From: Candidatus Tenebribacter davisii
GTDB lineage: Bacteria; Cloacimonadota; Cloacimonadia; Cloacimonadales; TCS61
Direction of reading: 5' to 3'
Length of the DNA: 60,928 bases
NCBI GenBank assembly: GCA_030765535.1
Contig: JAVCCH010000058.1
Span: 1 to 60,928, forward strand
Part shown: piece by piece, positions 19,352 through 27,760 of the stretch
Position numbering within the stretch: position 1 is the stretch's first letter
Layout: each line of letters starts with the position of its first letter
Made by a program: the position numbers and the translations under genes
The notes under the pieces: model-generated
Seen by the model: the letters and a program-made list of their open reading frames with translations, nothing else
Databases searched by the model: none
What the model was told of the DNA's origin: nothing

Positions 19352-19666
19352 TTAATTAGTTAATTCTGGCAGATCTGAATGACGTCTGCCGCCAAATCTT
19401 CTATTGTCTCTTCGGTCATTGTTTTGAAAACGAGCTTGATGAACACAAAGCACATGGCCAAAATGCTCCTTACTATCCAAAGCTGAAATAGCTTCCCACG
19501 CCTCATTTTCATTAGGCATTTCAACAAACGCAAAGGCTTTCCATTCACCATTAATTCTATCTATTAGTACAGTTACATCCTCTACTGTTCCATAATCTGA
19601 AAAAAGGGTCAGTAATGTATCTTTACCAATATCTCTAGTCATATTACCAACAAATATTTTCATCAT
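19352..19666 (-). CDS. Small RRM-type RNA-binding protein
   Basis: A 104-residue single-RRM protein. RNP2 is IFVGNM and RNP1 is AFAFVEMPN, followed by 'HQARFQNNDRRDNRRFGGRR', a basic tail like that of the neighbouring gene. Two ATGs stand in tandem (19666 and 19663); TGGAGT lies upstream of the first. The two RRM genes look like an old tandem duplication. The upstream gap 19667-19815 is AT-rich and should hold divergent promoters. Confidence 0.9.
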   Translation of the reverse strand: MMKIFVGNMTRDIGKDTLLTLFSDYGTVEDVTVLIDRINGEWKAFAFVEMPNENEAWEAISALDSKEHFGHVLCVHQARFQNNDRRDNRRFGGRRHSDLPELTN

Positions 19667-19815
19667 TTCAACTCCATTTCAGTTCCAATATTTAGACTAT
19701 AATTAATTTCTAACTTTAAATTTTTTTTGTTTTATTGTTATGTCAAGAATAAAATTTTTCTTTACATATTAAATATTAATGGTCAAATCGCACAAATAAA
19801 AAAAGGAATAGAAAA

Positions 19816-20388
19816 ATGAAAAAAATAGCAACTATATTAGTGTTAGTTATAATATTGAGTGCTTGTTCGAAACAATCTGATCTCTCTGTATATAATGACA
19901 CGGGTAAATCAATCAAGGTGATCCTAGGAAGTACAATTCATCAATTAATGCCGAATGATCCTCCAGCTGTGGAAACATGTTATCTTAATTCTTTTATTTT
20001 ATTTGGTGAAACAAAAAAAGTTTCAGTTATTGTAGAAGGACAGGTATTCCTGAAGCACAAAGATTTTAGTGTAGAGATGAAACCTGGTAAAGATAGATCT
20101 TATCATGTAGAACTTGATAGAGCTGGGCTTCAGATTAGTAATCCCACAGTTTTTACCATAACAGCTGTAGATCTTAAAAGAGAAGATGATAATGAGTGGG
20201 TTTTTAGTGTATTAAGTGCTCCGGATGTAATTTATTCAGAGGAATTAAGTGCGATCATATCAGTTTTAGAGTATTATGACAATATTAGGATTGAATATCA
20301 AATTGGAATTGATCAATATGCCTACAAAGAAGATTTAGTAGAATTAAATATTGGTGAAACAACTACATATGTTTTTTTATTAGACTAA
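19816..20388 (+). CDS. Lipoprotein of unknown function
   Basis: A 190-residue predicted lipoprotein: signal peptide MKKIATILVLVIILSAC with lipobox LSAC, so lipidation is expected at Cys17. The mature part is beta-rich and starts 'LSVYNDTGKSIKVILG', which suggests an Ig-like or carboxypeptidase-regulatory-like sandwich. I do not recognise a family. Its 3' end overlaps the convergent kinase-like gene by 4 bases. Confidence 0.7.
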   Translation: MKKIATILVLVIILSACSKQSDLSVYNDTGKSIKVILGSTIHQLMPNDPPAVETCYLNSFILFGETKKVSVIVEGQVFLKHKDFSVEMKPGKDRSYHVELDRAGLQISNPTVFTITAVDLKREDDNEWVFSVLSAPDVIYSEELSAIISVLEYYDNIRIEYQIGIDQYAYKEDLVELNIGETTTYVFLLD

Positions 20389-20984
20389 AGAATTTCTCTC
20401 ATTAACTCTCTATTTTGTAAGATATGTGGATGTGTTTTTGTTTTACCGAACTTTTTCCTGCGGTAATCGAATTTCTCAATAATTTCAGGTAAGATCATCT
20501 GCCATTCCAGCGGATTAATTATTTTTTTTTGTCTATAGGTATTTATAACTTGTTCAAAAACAAATTTGAATTTTGTATATTCATATTCAGAAGCCCAAAA
20601 TAGAAGAAAATGAATTATATCTGACTCAGGATAATCATAGTCCCACTCGCTAAAATCAAGCATGAAGTAATCTCCATTAGAATAAAGATAATTTTTAGGA
20701 TTATTATCAGAATGGCATAAACATTTATCACCTTTAGATTCAAGTGCATGGAACTTCAACATTAATTCTGTGATTTTTTCAAAATTTGGTTGAGCAAGAT
20801 CTATAATTGGTATACCATCTATATATTCCAAAATTAAAGTATTTTTTCCATCATGGTCGATCAATCTTGGAATAAAGGGTAATTTTTTTTTATAAATGAA
20901 TAATTCCTTTTTGAACATTTTTGGAGAATTGCATATTTTGATAACTTGATTATTTTGTTTATTAATTATTATTTCTGATTTCAT
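20385..20984 (-). CDS. Protein-kinase-like fold protein (APH/choline-kinase-like)
   Basis: A 199-residue protein with the core of an aminoglycoside/choline-kinase-like fold. A hinge 'LILEYIDG' is near residue 70, the catalytic loop is CHSDNNPKNYL (HxDxxxxN) and the metal-binding motif is LDFSEWDYD. The N-lobe is short, with no glycine-rich loop I can identify. The substrate is unknown; possibilities include a small metabolite or protein. It begins 2 bases after mobB, so it is probably the last gene of the operon that starts at 26891. Confidence 0.75.
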   Translation of the reverse strand: MKSEIIINKQNNQVIKICNSPKMFKKELFIYKKKLPFIPRLIDHDGKNTLILEYIDGIPIIDLAQPNFEKITELMLKFHALESKGDKCLCHSDNNPKNYLYSNGDYFMLDFSEWDYDYPESDIIHFLLFWASEYEYTKFKFVFEQVINTYRQKKIINPLEWQMILPEIIEKFDYRRKKFGKTKTHPHILQNRELMREIL

Positions 20985-20986
20985 AA

Positions 20987-21736
20987 TTATTTTCTAATTT
21001 TAATATCAATACTGTCTCCATCGTTATATCCCTTTAAGTTATTAAAATAAGCTTTAATAACGTCTTTTAAAGTGTTTTGGACATAGGGTACAATATTAAT
21101 ATTCTTACCATCAATTTTTATTTCTATATCTAGATTACGATCTGTTTTACAGTCTTCACGGGTATTTCTTCCAGCTAGAATTCCAGCTACCATTTCTCTA
21201 CAGTTCATGCCACATTCTCCACAGCATTCTAATTTTGGTAGTGGAAGCACAGGGAAAACTTTTTCTATTACCAGATCTGTTAAACCTTTAATGTCTTCCT
21301 TTGATTTAAAAACTTTTAATTTATTAAATTTATCATGATCATTAGCATATATGCCTGAAATTGCGAAAACAGTTCCATCAACCAGCTCATCTAGTTGCAC
21401 CTCGTTCTCAGCACAAATAATACGGGGAAGAGCTACACTTTTCATTCCTTCCACAACAACATAATCACTATCTAAATGTGAGAGCATCTCATTTAAGGTG
21501 AGTTGCCTGTTCCAAATTTGATAAGTTTCAGATAATCCCCTGGCGATAACAGTGTCATTACTAGCTTGAGCATGCTTCCAACTATTACTACCAATTTTTT
21601 CCATAGTAAATTTATCGCTATGAATATCTTTTATAGAAGTTACTTTATAACCTCTTTTTTTTAGTTCTTTTATAAGTTCTATAACTACAGTGGTCTTGCC
21701 TGTATGGTGATATCCAGCCACACTAAAAACTTTCAT
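20987..21736 (-). CDS. mobB: Molybdopterin-guanine dinucleotide biosynthesis protein MobB, with Cys-rich segment
   Basis: A 249-residue P-loop GTPase family protein. Walker A is GYHHTGKTT (8-16), and 'KDIHSDKFTMEKIGSNSWKHAQA' and 'DYVVVEGMKS' follow the MobB pattern. Beyond the normal domain it has a cysteine cluster (ECCGECGMNC, then REDC) near residues 168-196, seen in MobB-like proteins of some anaerobes. MobB assists formation of the guanine-dinucleotide form of the molybdenum cofactor. No other moa, moe or mob gene is in the window. It lies 3 bases after the TPR-GGDEF gene. Confidence 0.88.
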   Translation of the reverse strand: MKVFSVAGYHHTGKTTVVIELIKELKKRGYKVTSIKDIHSDKFTMEKIGSNSWKHAQASNDTVIARGLSETYQIWNRQLTLNEMLSHLDSDYVVVEGMKSVALPRIICAENEVQLDELVDGTVFAISGIYANDHDKFNKLKVFKSKEDIKGLTDLVIEKVFPVLPLPKLECCGECGMNCREMVAGILAGRNTREDCKTDRNLDIEIKIDGKNINIVPYVQNTLKDVIKAYFNNLKGYNDGDSIDIKIRK

Positions 21737-21739
21737 AAA

Positions 21740-23584
21740 TTATCCTATTAAGTCATCTTCATGAACAACAACTTTATTTTTCCCGGACTTTTTACCTACA
21801 TAAAGTGCTTTATCTGCTTTAGCAATGCATTCATCTGGATCAATATTTTCTGAGAAGGTACAGATGCCGAATGTCATTGAGATGGAAATGTTAGTCTCTT
21901 TATATTTTACTGTTTCATTTTCAATTTTCTTTCTTATTTTTTCTGATATTATTTTACCGCCCTTAGAATCAGTTTCTGGAAGTAAAAATAAAAATTCTTC
22001 ACCACCCCAGCGAGCACAAATATCTTGTTTACGGATTGAATTCTTGATAAGCTCTGAGATCCTAATAAGTACTTTATCACCTGCTTCGTGTCCGTAAGTA
22101 TCATTAACTTTTTTAAAATCGTCAATATCACTAATAATTATTGTAAAAGGTAAATCACTTCTTTTAAATCGTGCTGTTTCATAACTTATATTTTCTATAA
22201 CAGCGCGTCTATTAGGCAATTGAGTTAATGGATCAGTTTTTGCTATTGTTTCTAACTCATCTGTGTGTTTCTTCCTCATTTTGTATTTGCTCATGTACAC
22301 AGTACCAATACTAAATATTAAAAGAGCAAAGAGAACAAAAATTACAGTTAGAGCTATGCGCTGACTCTTTTCTCTAGATATTTTCTGTTCACTAATTACA
22401 CGTTCATGTTGCAATTTTCCAATTTGTTCATTTTTCTTATCAGTTTCGAGTTTCGAGATTCTTTCTTTTAACTCAGTCTCAACAACTAGTTCATCAATCT
22501 TTTTTTGTTTTTCTTCAGCTGTTTTGGAAATAACTTCTATCTCTTTTTTTGCAGTTTTTGTTACTTCTTCTAATTCTTTATGTTTTTCGATTTCATGTTT
22601 GATTTCAATATCAGTTATGAGTGTTTCAACATGTTCTTGATTAAGTGCTAATTGTAAAGAATCTTGCTTAGCAGTATATAATTTATAATATTTAAGTGCT
22701 TTGTCTTTATTACCAACGATACTAAAATATTCATAACTATATAAAAATTCATTGTTTTTCATTTGTAAATTAAGTTGTTCATTTGCTTCGGCAAATTTTT
22801 GAATATAAGAAATTGCCTTTTCTTTTTCACCATATTCTTTATAAATCTTGCCGAGAGCTTGATAGGTCCGAACCAGGCTTTCAAGGTTATCTATTTCATT
22901 ATAATTATCTGCGGCTGTTTTGTAATGTAATTCAGCAAAATAATAGTCTTTATTGTAGATATCGATCTCACCTAGCTTTTCACATGTTAATGCTAAAGAT
23001 GTTTTATCGTCAAAGTTATAATGTTGATCTAGTGATTGTTCATAATTGCTATAGGCTCCCTTAATATCTCCTAATTCATAATAAATTTTAGCTATAATAA
23101 AATGACATTTAGCTAAACCTTTATAATTTTCTTGTTTTTCACTTAGGTCAAGTGCTTGGACAGCAAAATCAAAGGCGACAGAATTATGACCAATTGCATT
23201 TTTGTACTCAGCAATTCTATAAAGTGCTATAATCTGTAAATCATAATTATCTATTTTTTTAGCTGATCTCAGAGACAAATTCATATACTCAAATGCTTTT
23301 TCGTAATTACCTAAATGTTTATAAGAAATAGCAATATTTTGTAGTTGCTGAGCTTGTTGTAACATATTCTTTGATTTTGTTGACATTTTAAGCGCATCTA
23401 CACCAAATTCTAAACTTGCTTGAGGATATATTTTCCAATAAGATTTTTGTAGTTCATCTAATATCAGTAATCTCTTGTTACCTTTAGCAGTTTTTAGCTC
23501 TAATTTCAAATTGTCTAATCTTGTCAGGCATATTGCCTGAAAGGTTAATCCTAATAATAATAAAATAAAAATTAATTTTTTCAA
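21740..23584 (-). CDS. TPR-repeat sensor diguanylate cyclase (GGDEF)
   Basis: A 614-residue membrane protein: signal peptide (1-19), periplasmic TPR repeats (about 30-330), a long coiled coil (about 335-405), one membrane segment (about 408-430), then a cytoplasmic GGDEF domain. The active-site motif is GGEEF, and an RKQD (RxxD) inhibitory site lies just before it, so product inhibition by c-di-GMP is likely. The layout suggests periplasmic signals are passed through the coiled coil to the cyclase. The start is TTG with AGAGGA upstream. It lies 18 bases after the frameshifted membrane gene. Confidence 0.92.
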   Translation of the reverse strand: MKKLIFILLLLGLTFQAICLTRLDNLKLELKTAKGNKRLLILDELQKSYWKIYPQASLEFGVDALKMSTKSKNMLQQAQQLQNIAISYKHLGNYEKAFEYMNLSLRSAKKIDNYDLQIIALYRIAEYKNAIGHNSVAFDFAVQALDLSEKQENYKGLAKCHFIIAKIYYELGDIKGAYSNYEQSLDQHYNFDDKTSLALTCEKLGEIDIYNKDYYFAELHYKTAADNYNEIDNLESLVRTYQALGKIYKEYGEKEKAISYIQKFAEANEQLNLQMKNNEFLYSYEYFSIVGNKDKALKYYKLYTAKQDSLQLALNQEHVETLITDIEIKHEIEKHKELEEVTKTAKKEIEVISKTAEEKQKKIDELVVETELKERISKLETDKKNEQIGKLQHERVISEQKISREKSQRIALTVIFVLFALLIFSIGTVYMSKYKMRKKHTDELETIAKTDPLTQLPNRRAVIENISYETARFKRSDLPFTIIISDIDDFKKVNDTYGHEAGDKVLIRISELIKNSIRKQDICARWGGEEFLFLLPETDSKGGKIISEKIRKKIENETVKYKETNISISMTFGICTFSENIDPDECIAKADKALYVGKKSGKNKVVVHEDDLIG

Positions 23585-23602
23585 AATATTCCTCTTTGAT
23601 TT

Positions 23603-24245
23603 TTATGGATGAATTATTCCCAGCCAGTCTCCCAATAGGAATTGTAATCTGCCTATTAGAAGGGAAATACGAGCCATTGCTGTATACCCAAATGCAGCAC
23701 CAAAACTGACCATAAGAAAATAAATACCAATCTTTGCTGAAACTCCTAAAGCACCTTCATGTTTCTTACTAAAATAAAAATATATAACACCACAAATAGT
23801 GCCAACAATAAGCATCAATTCACCAATTATTATGACCCAATTATCACTCAAAAATGGATTTATCATTGTAGCAGTTAACTGATTCAATACATCAGATTTT
23901 AGATAACGTAGAAAGAAAACGCCTGATGTAGTTCCTATTACTATGGATATTGGAAAACGACTTACCCATTCTGTTTTGGGGATTAAACGCATCAACATCA
24001 TAATTCCCAATACTGCTGGAATTAATTTGATCCAGTTAGCACTAAAATCTTGTGTAATGGGATTGTATAAATTTGGAATGAGAATGAAGAAGATAGTATA
24101 AACAAACCAGTAACCGGCTGAAAGACCAACAAATATTTGTTCAGCAGTTTTATAAAAGGGATTATCTTTATAAAGGAAACTAAATATAGCAAATGTAAAT
24201 AAAGCACCAAGCCAGGTACCCAGGATAGTAAAAAATTAGTTCCAT
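23603..24245 (-). CDS. Polytopic membrane protein of unknown function, disrupted by a one-base frameshift
   Basis: From 24010 down to 23603 the frame encodes the end of a membrane protein, but no normal start exists there (only an internal TTG). Continuing the same frame upstream gives more good membrane-protein sequence (LGTWLGALFTFAIFSF and so on) until a stop at 24236-24238. An ATG at 24245 with AAGGGAG 7 bases upstream reads MELIF and then goes out of frame. Removing one base from the six-base A run at 24230-24235 (T on the coding strand) joins the two into a 213-residue protein with about six membrane segments. It is the fourth gene of the DUF6754 module. The cause may be a sequencing or assembly indel or a real mutation. 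Confidence 0.75.
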
Positions 24246-24272
24246 TATCTATCTCCCTTCTTATCTGATTTT

Positions 24273-25079
24273 TTATTTCTTCCAGTAATTGATATTACCA
24301 ATAATGATAAAAATAATAATAATCAAATGTGCCATTGATTGAGCATCCATGCCGCTTGTAGCAGTTCCCGGTGCCTGCAATAAATTTTCATATTCAGCTG
24401 CAGCTTTTAAACCAGCCAGAAGACCTGTTAGTTGTTTTTGCTCGTTTACATACGGTAACATCGCAGGTGCACTTACACCGGTACATCCGCCTGATGTTGG
24501 TCTGCCATAAGCATCATGAGAAATTTGTACCCATTCTTTGATGCCTGGAGCTCCAGCCGATAGAGAAAAAACAAAATTAATATTATTAAAATTATTTATT
24601 CCATCCATAATTGGAAGTTCATCTATTTTATTTCCGTTCGTGTCTTCTGGAAATACTTTCCTAAAATTTTTCCCCATTGACTGGATAGTGATCATACCTC
24701 CGGCTTTAAAACCTAAATTTACATAATCAACGCCATATTGTAGATTAGGATACTGATCTTGGAGTTGTGATATGATATCTTCAGCCATTTGTACACCCAT
24801 GGGCCAGAGGGCTGTAAAAATAACATTAATATCTTTATCAAAGCAATGTTTGAGAAGTGCTTTTGCCATAGGATGTAATTCCGGCATACTGGCAGGATCA
24901 TAATCAAAAGAGATAAGTGCTTTAGAATCTTTTGGCATACTCTCTACCAGATCATAAACTATTTGAACGTTTTTGGAAGTTTCTATCGGTAACCCAATAG
25001 TAAAGATCAATGGAAGTGCAACTCCTACAAAGATCAATAAGAATAACCAACGTCTGTCAATTTGCTTTGATTTACCCAT
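24273..25079 (-). CDS. Membrane-anchored protein of unknown function in the DUF6754 module
   Basis: A 268-residue protein with a membrane segment near each end (about 11-29 and 248-262) and a soluble domain between, probably on the periplasmic side. The soluble part has alternating strands and helices ('ALISFDYDPASMPELHPMAKALLKH', 'DINVIFTALWPMG') and a conserved-looking GRPTSGGCTGVSAPAM stretch late in the domain. I do not recognise a named family. Its ATG overlaps the stop of the 231-residue gene by one base, so production is probably coupled. Confidence 0.75.
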   Translation of the reverse strand: MGKSKQIDRRWLFLLIFVGVALPLIFTIGLPIETSKNVQIVYDLVESMPKDSKALISFDYDPASMPELHPMAKALLKHCFDKDINVIFTALWPMGVQMAEDIISQLQDQYPNLQYGVDYVNLGFKAGGMITIQSMGKNFRKVFPEDTNGNKIDELPIMDGINNFNNINFVFSLSAGAPGIKEWVQISHDAYGRPTSGGCTGVSAPAMLPYVNEQKQLTGLLAGLKAAAEYENLLQAPGTATSGMDAQSMAHLIIIIFIIIGNINYWKK

Positions 25080-25774
25080 TATTCACCTCCCAGATAGGAT
25101 CTTTCAATTCCCAGAATGATCCTCAAGGAACTTCCAATAATTCCTAAACCTGCCCCTATCATAATAGCACGTTGACCGGCAGTTGTGGGATATGTCATAA
25201 TAAATTCTGACACATTTGGAAGGTGAAGAAAACTTAATGAATTTGGTAGCCAGCTAGTGAGAAAAACACCCAGGCTTGTATTACCAAGCATAACAAGAAC
25301 TGCTGCGATAAGAAGTAGATTTGATTCCAGTGTTCTTCCAATAAATGCTCTATATGCTGCTGAAGCTATAAAAAAAGCCAATAGTGAGAACATGGTTGCC
25401 TGCAGATGTTGATATACATTGAAAAAAAGGTAATCAAAAGGTTTATATCCCATCACACTAGATATTGATTCACCATGACCAAGAATACCGGGGCTTTTCC
25501 CAGTTCCCCATAAAAAGCCAATTGTAACCATTGTAATAAAACTAAGTAGTGTTATTATATAAAATTGCCAATCACGTTGTTTAAATTGGATTTTTAAAAT
25601 ATTTACTTTAAATAAGCTTAATTGACCTAATAATATAGCAAAACCAGAAATTATCAGGAACCATATTTCCAGTTCTCCCGAAAGTTGACCAAATGGTTTA
25701 TGAGGGATGAATTCTGAAATTATTAATATAATTCCTACCGTGAATGTAATAAATAATGGTAATTTTCTTTTCAT
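25079..25774 (-). CDS. Polytopic membrane protein of unknown function in the DUF6754 module
   Basis: A 231-residue protein with about six hydrophobic segments and short loops. No catalytic motif is visible. A strong AAGGAG precedes the ATG. It begins 10 bases after the DUF6754 gene and overlaps the next gene by one base; the tight packing suggests the four proteins form one inner-membrane complex (inference). Confidence 0.75.
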   Translation of the reverse strand: MKRKLPLFITFTVGIILIISEFIPHKPFGQLSGELEIWFLIISGFAILLGQLSLFKVNILKIQFKQRDWQFYIITLLSFITMVTIGFLWGTGKSPGILGHGESISSVMGYKPFDYLFFNVYQHLQATMFSLLAFFIASAAYRAFIGRTLESNLLLIAAVLVMLGNTSLGVFLTSWLPNSLSFLHLPNVSEFIMTYPTTAGQRAIMIGAGLGIIGSSLRIILGIERSYLGGE

Positions 25775-25784
25775 GTTCTGCTCC

Positions 25785-26891
25785 TTAATGTATCGTTAAG
25801 AAATCTTTGAGGAAGTGAATACCTGAAATCTCAAGAATTATACCAATAGTTAGAATAACAACAAATATTGCTTTACCAAAATCTTGTCCTTTCAAGCTTC
25901 CAAGTTGGTGTGGATCTTTTGATAGATAAGCTGAAGCAGCAAATAATTCTTCACCGATCAACGTAAAATCACAGGCGACAACAAAGAACGGAAGTTGGCT
26001 TGGCATAGCTGTACCTGCAGTTTGAATTGCACCGCTGGAGAATCCGGTCTCAGCTAATATTAATGATTCTGCATAAAAAGCTCCAAGGAAGAAATTAGCT
26101 GCTGGTTTCTCTCGTACTATAATGCCGTCAACTCCAGCAACGTAACCAAATTGATCATCCGTAAGATAAAATACAGAATCAGGATCATAGGCATCAGGGC
26201 GTCCTGCTTTCATATAAGCTTCTTTTACGATCTCTTTGGCTGTAGAAAGTACCATTGAACGACAAACAGGAACAATTAATTTGGAATCATATTCAGCAGC
26301 TTTTTGGGCTAATCTTCTTAAAATCGTTAGTCCAGCTATCGTCTGCATATCATCAAGGTCTAATGTGCCGGGGATAAAAAGGATTGGTCTTCCCATCTCG
26401 GTTGCACGTCCAACCGACTCATCCATTGATTCCAAACCGCCGATCTTTCTTATAAAAAGTTCTTTGCCGCTTTTTGCAGAAAAAATATAATAAAGAATTG
26501 CAAGTGTTATTAGAGATGCCAATATTAATAAGGATATTTTGTCTTTATCAAACCATTGAGCAGAAGTTTTTGCCTTTGATTTACTAATATGAATTATTTC
26601 ACCTATATTATTATAAGCAGTTATGCGATATGTATAAATATTTTTTGGATCAATGTTTGTACCGTCTTCATATGAGCCGGTAATTTCTTCTGATTTTAAA
26701 ATTTTAACAAACTCTCCATTAGGTGTTTCTCTCTCAATTATTATATTTGCAGGTTGAATTTGAGTAGTATCCCAAGACAATATTAAAGCTGAACCATCAT
26801 CATTAGGCTTATCTTTTATATTAAGTATACCTTCTTGAGAGTATAAGAAACATGCACAGAAAATGAAAAGACAAAGAAATGTTTTTTTCAT
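25785..26891 (-). CDS. FnIII-DUF6754 membrane protein
   Basis: A 368-residue protein: signal peptide (1-18), a fibronectin-III-like domain (about 28-105), a membrane segment (about 116-134), then a conserved soluble region (about 140-340) and a final membrane segment (about 345-363). The block with IGGLESMDESVGRATEMGRP, PVCRSMVLSTAKEIVKEAY and GSLKGQDFGK matches what I know as DUF6754, a family without assigned function. GGAG precedes the ATG. It is the first gene of a seven-gene minus-strand operon. The family name is from memory. Confidence 0.78.
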   Translation of the reverse strand: MKKTFLCLFIFCACFLYSQEGILNIKDKPNDDGSALILSWDTTQIQPANIIIERETPNGEFVKILKSEEITGSYEDGTNIDPKNIYTYRITAYNNIGEIIHISKSKAKTSAQWFDKDKISLLILASLITLAILYYIFSAKSGKELFIRKIGGLESMDESVGRATEMGRPILFIPGTLDLDDMQTIAGLTILRRLAQKAAEYDSKLIVPVCRSMVLSTAKEIVKEAYMKAGRPDAYDPDSVFYLTDDQFGYVAGVDGIIVREKPAANFFLGAFYAESLILAETGFSSGAIQTAGTAMPSQLPFFVVACDFTLIGEELFAASAYLSKDPHQLGSLKGQDFGKAIFVVILTIGIILEISGIHFLKDFLTIH

Positions 26892-26929
26892 TTTAACTCC
26901 AAATTAAACTTATTTACAAAACTCATTTA

Positions 26930-26958
26930 ATAAAATGTAATTTATCATTGTTTGTCAA
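26930..26958 (-). promoter_or_regulatory. Candidate promoter of the DUF6754 operon
   Basis: Reading the minus strand, TTGACA (26958-26953) is a perfect -35 box. TTTTAT (26935-26930) matches the -10 at 4 of 6 positions, with a 17-base spacer. It lies 39 bases upstream of the ATG at 26891 and separates this operon from the ECF cluster. Confidence 0.5.
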
Positions 26959-26976
26959 ACTAAAAAATTATTCGAA

Positions 26977-27750
26977 TTAAAAATATATAATTACTATTAT
27001 AAATATTATGAAAGAACAAATCTGTACAACTAGATCATACCACTTCAATTTTGCCTGATAAATGAATGTCCTATCAGGATATAATCTAAAAGCACGAAGT
27101 TCTAAAGAAATGGAACGATATTTCACATCTGAAATTGCTCTGGCAATGATGGGGAAAACTAAAGCTGCATAGATTTTAAATCGCTTTAATATTGAAGGTT
27201 TAGAAATTTCAATTCCCCGCAGATTCAGGGCTTCTCTGCTTGAGATAAATTGTTTATGAAAAATGGGGATGAAATGAATGACCGAAGCTATCAAAAAGGA
27301 AATTTCGTAAGGAATTTTCCAACTACGAAATGCTAGAATATAGTCATAGTAAGGAATATCCAGGAGCAGCCCGGCTATAAGAACAATTAGCATTAGACGT
27401 AGGGAAGAAGAGACACCATAGCTAACACCTATAGTTGTGATCTTGAGAATTCCATACTGCCAGATAACCTCTCCGCCATGTCTAAACAATATCTGAAAAA
27501 TCATTAACGTGACAACTATCTTCAGAATCATTTTCATTCTATGCATCAATCTATGAAATCTATGTTTTGAGGGCTGAATTATTAGAAGAAGAAGAATTGA
27601 AAATAGTAGTAGAGAGAACTGCATTAATATTGTATTATGAACAACCGAAAGAGTGGTAATTGCAGACACTATTATTATTATCGTCCGCAAGTTCAAAAGT
27701 GTGGAACTATCATTTGTTTTAGTTTCTCTTACTTGTGTTTTCAATTTCAT
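26977..27750 (-). CDS. Energy-coupling factor transporter, transmembrane T component
   Basis: A protein of about 257 residues of the CbiQ/EcfT family, which couples the two ECF ATPases to a substrate-binding S component. It has about five or six membrane segments and two Ala-Arg-Gly-like coupling motifs late in the chain (ALNLRGI and LELRAF). The frame opens at a GTG at 27774 inside the receptor gene. I prefer the ATG at 27750, with AAGG 8 bases upstream. It is the last gene of the ECF cluster. Confidence 0.88.
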   Translation of the reverse strand: MKLKTQVRETKTNDSSTLLNLRTIIIIVSAITTLSVVHNTILMQFSLLLFSILLLLIIQPSKHRFHRLMHRMKMILKIVVTLMIFQILFRHGGEVIWQYGILKITTIGVSYGVSSSLRLMLIVLIAGLLLDIPYYDYILAFRSWKIPYEISFLIASVIHFIPIFHKQFISSREALNLRGIEISKPSILKRFKIYAALVFPIIARAISDVKYRSISLELRAFRLYPDRTFIYQAKLKWYDLVVQICSFIIFIIVIIYF

Positions 27751-27760
27751 ATCCTGAACC

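Noticed and set aside
24022-24210. Open frame of 62 codons on the minus strand upstream of the truncated membrane gene
   Set aside because: It is the wrong frame. The true membrane-protein frame runs through the same bases and continues into the downstream part, and a ribosome site with ATG at 24245 explains the real start.
24230-24235. Programmed frameshifting or transcriptional slippage at the six-base run
   Set aside because: Known slippage sites usually need longer runs, and no stimulatory structure is evident. An indel error or a mutation is simpler.
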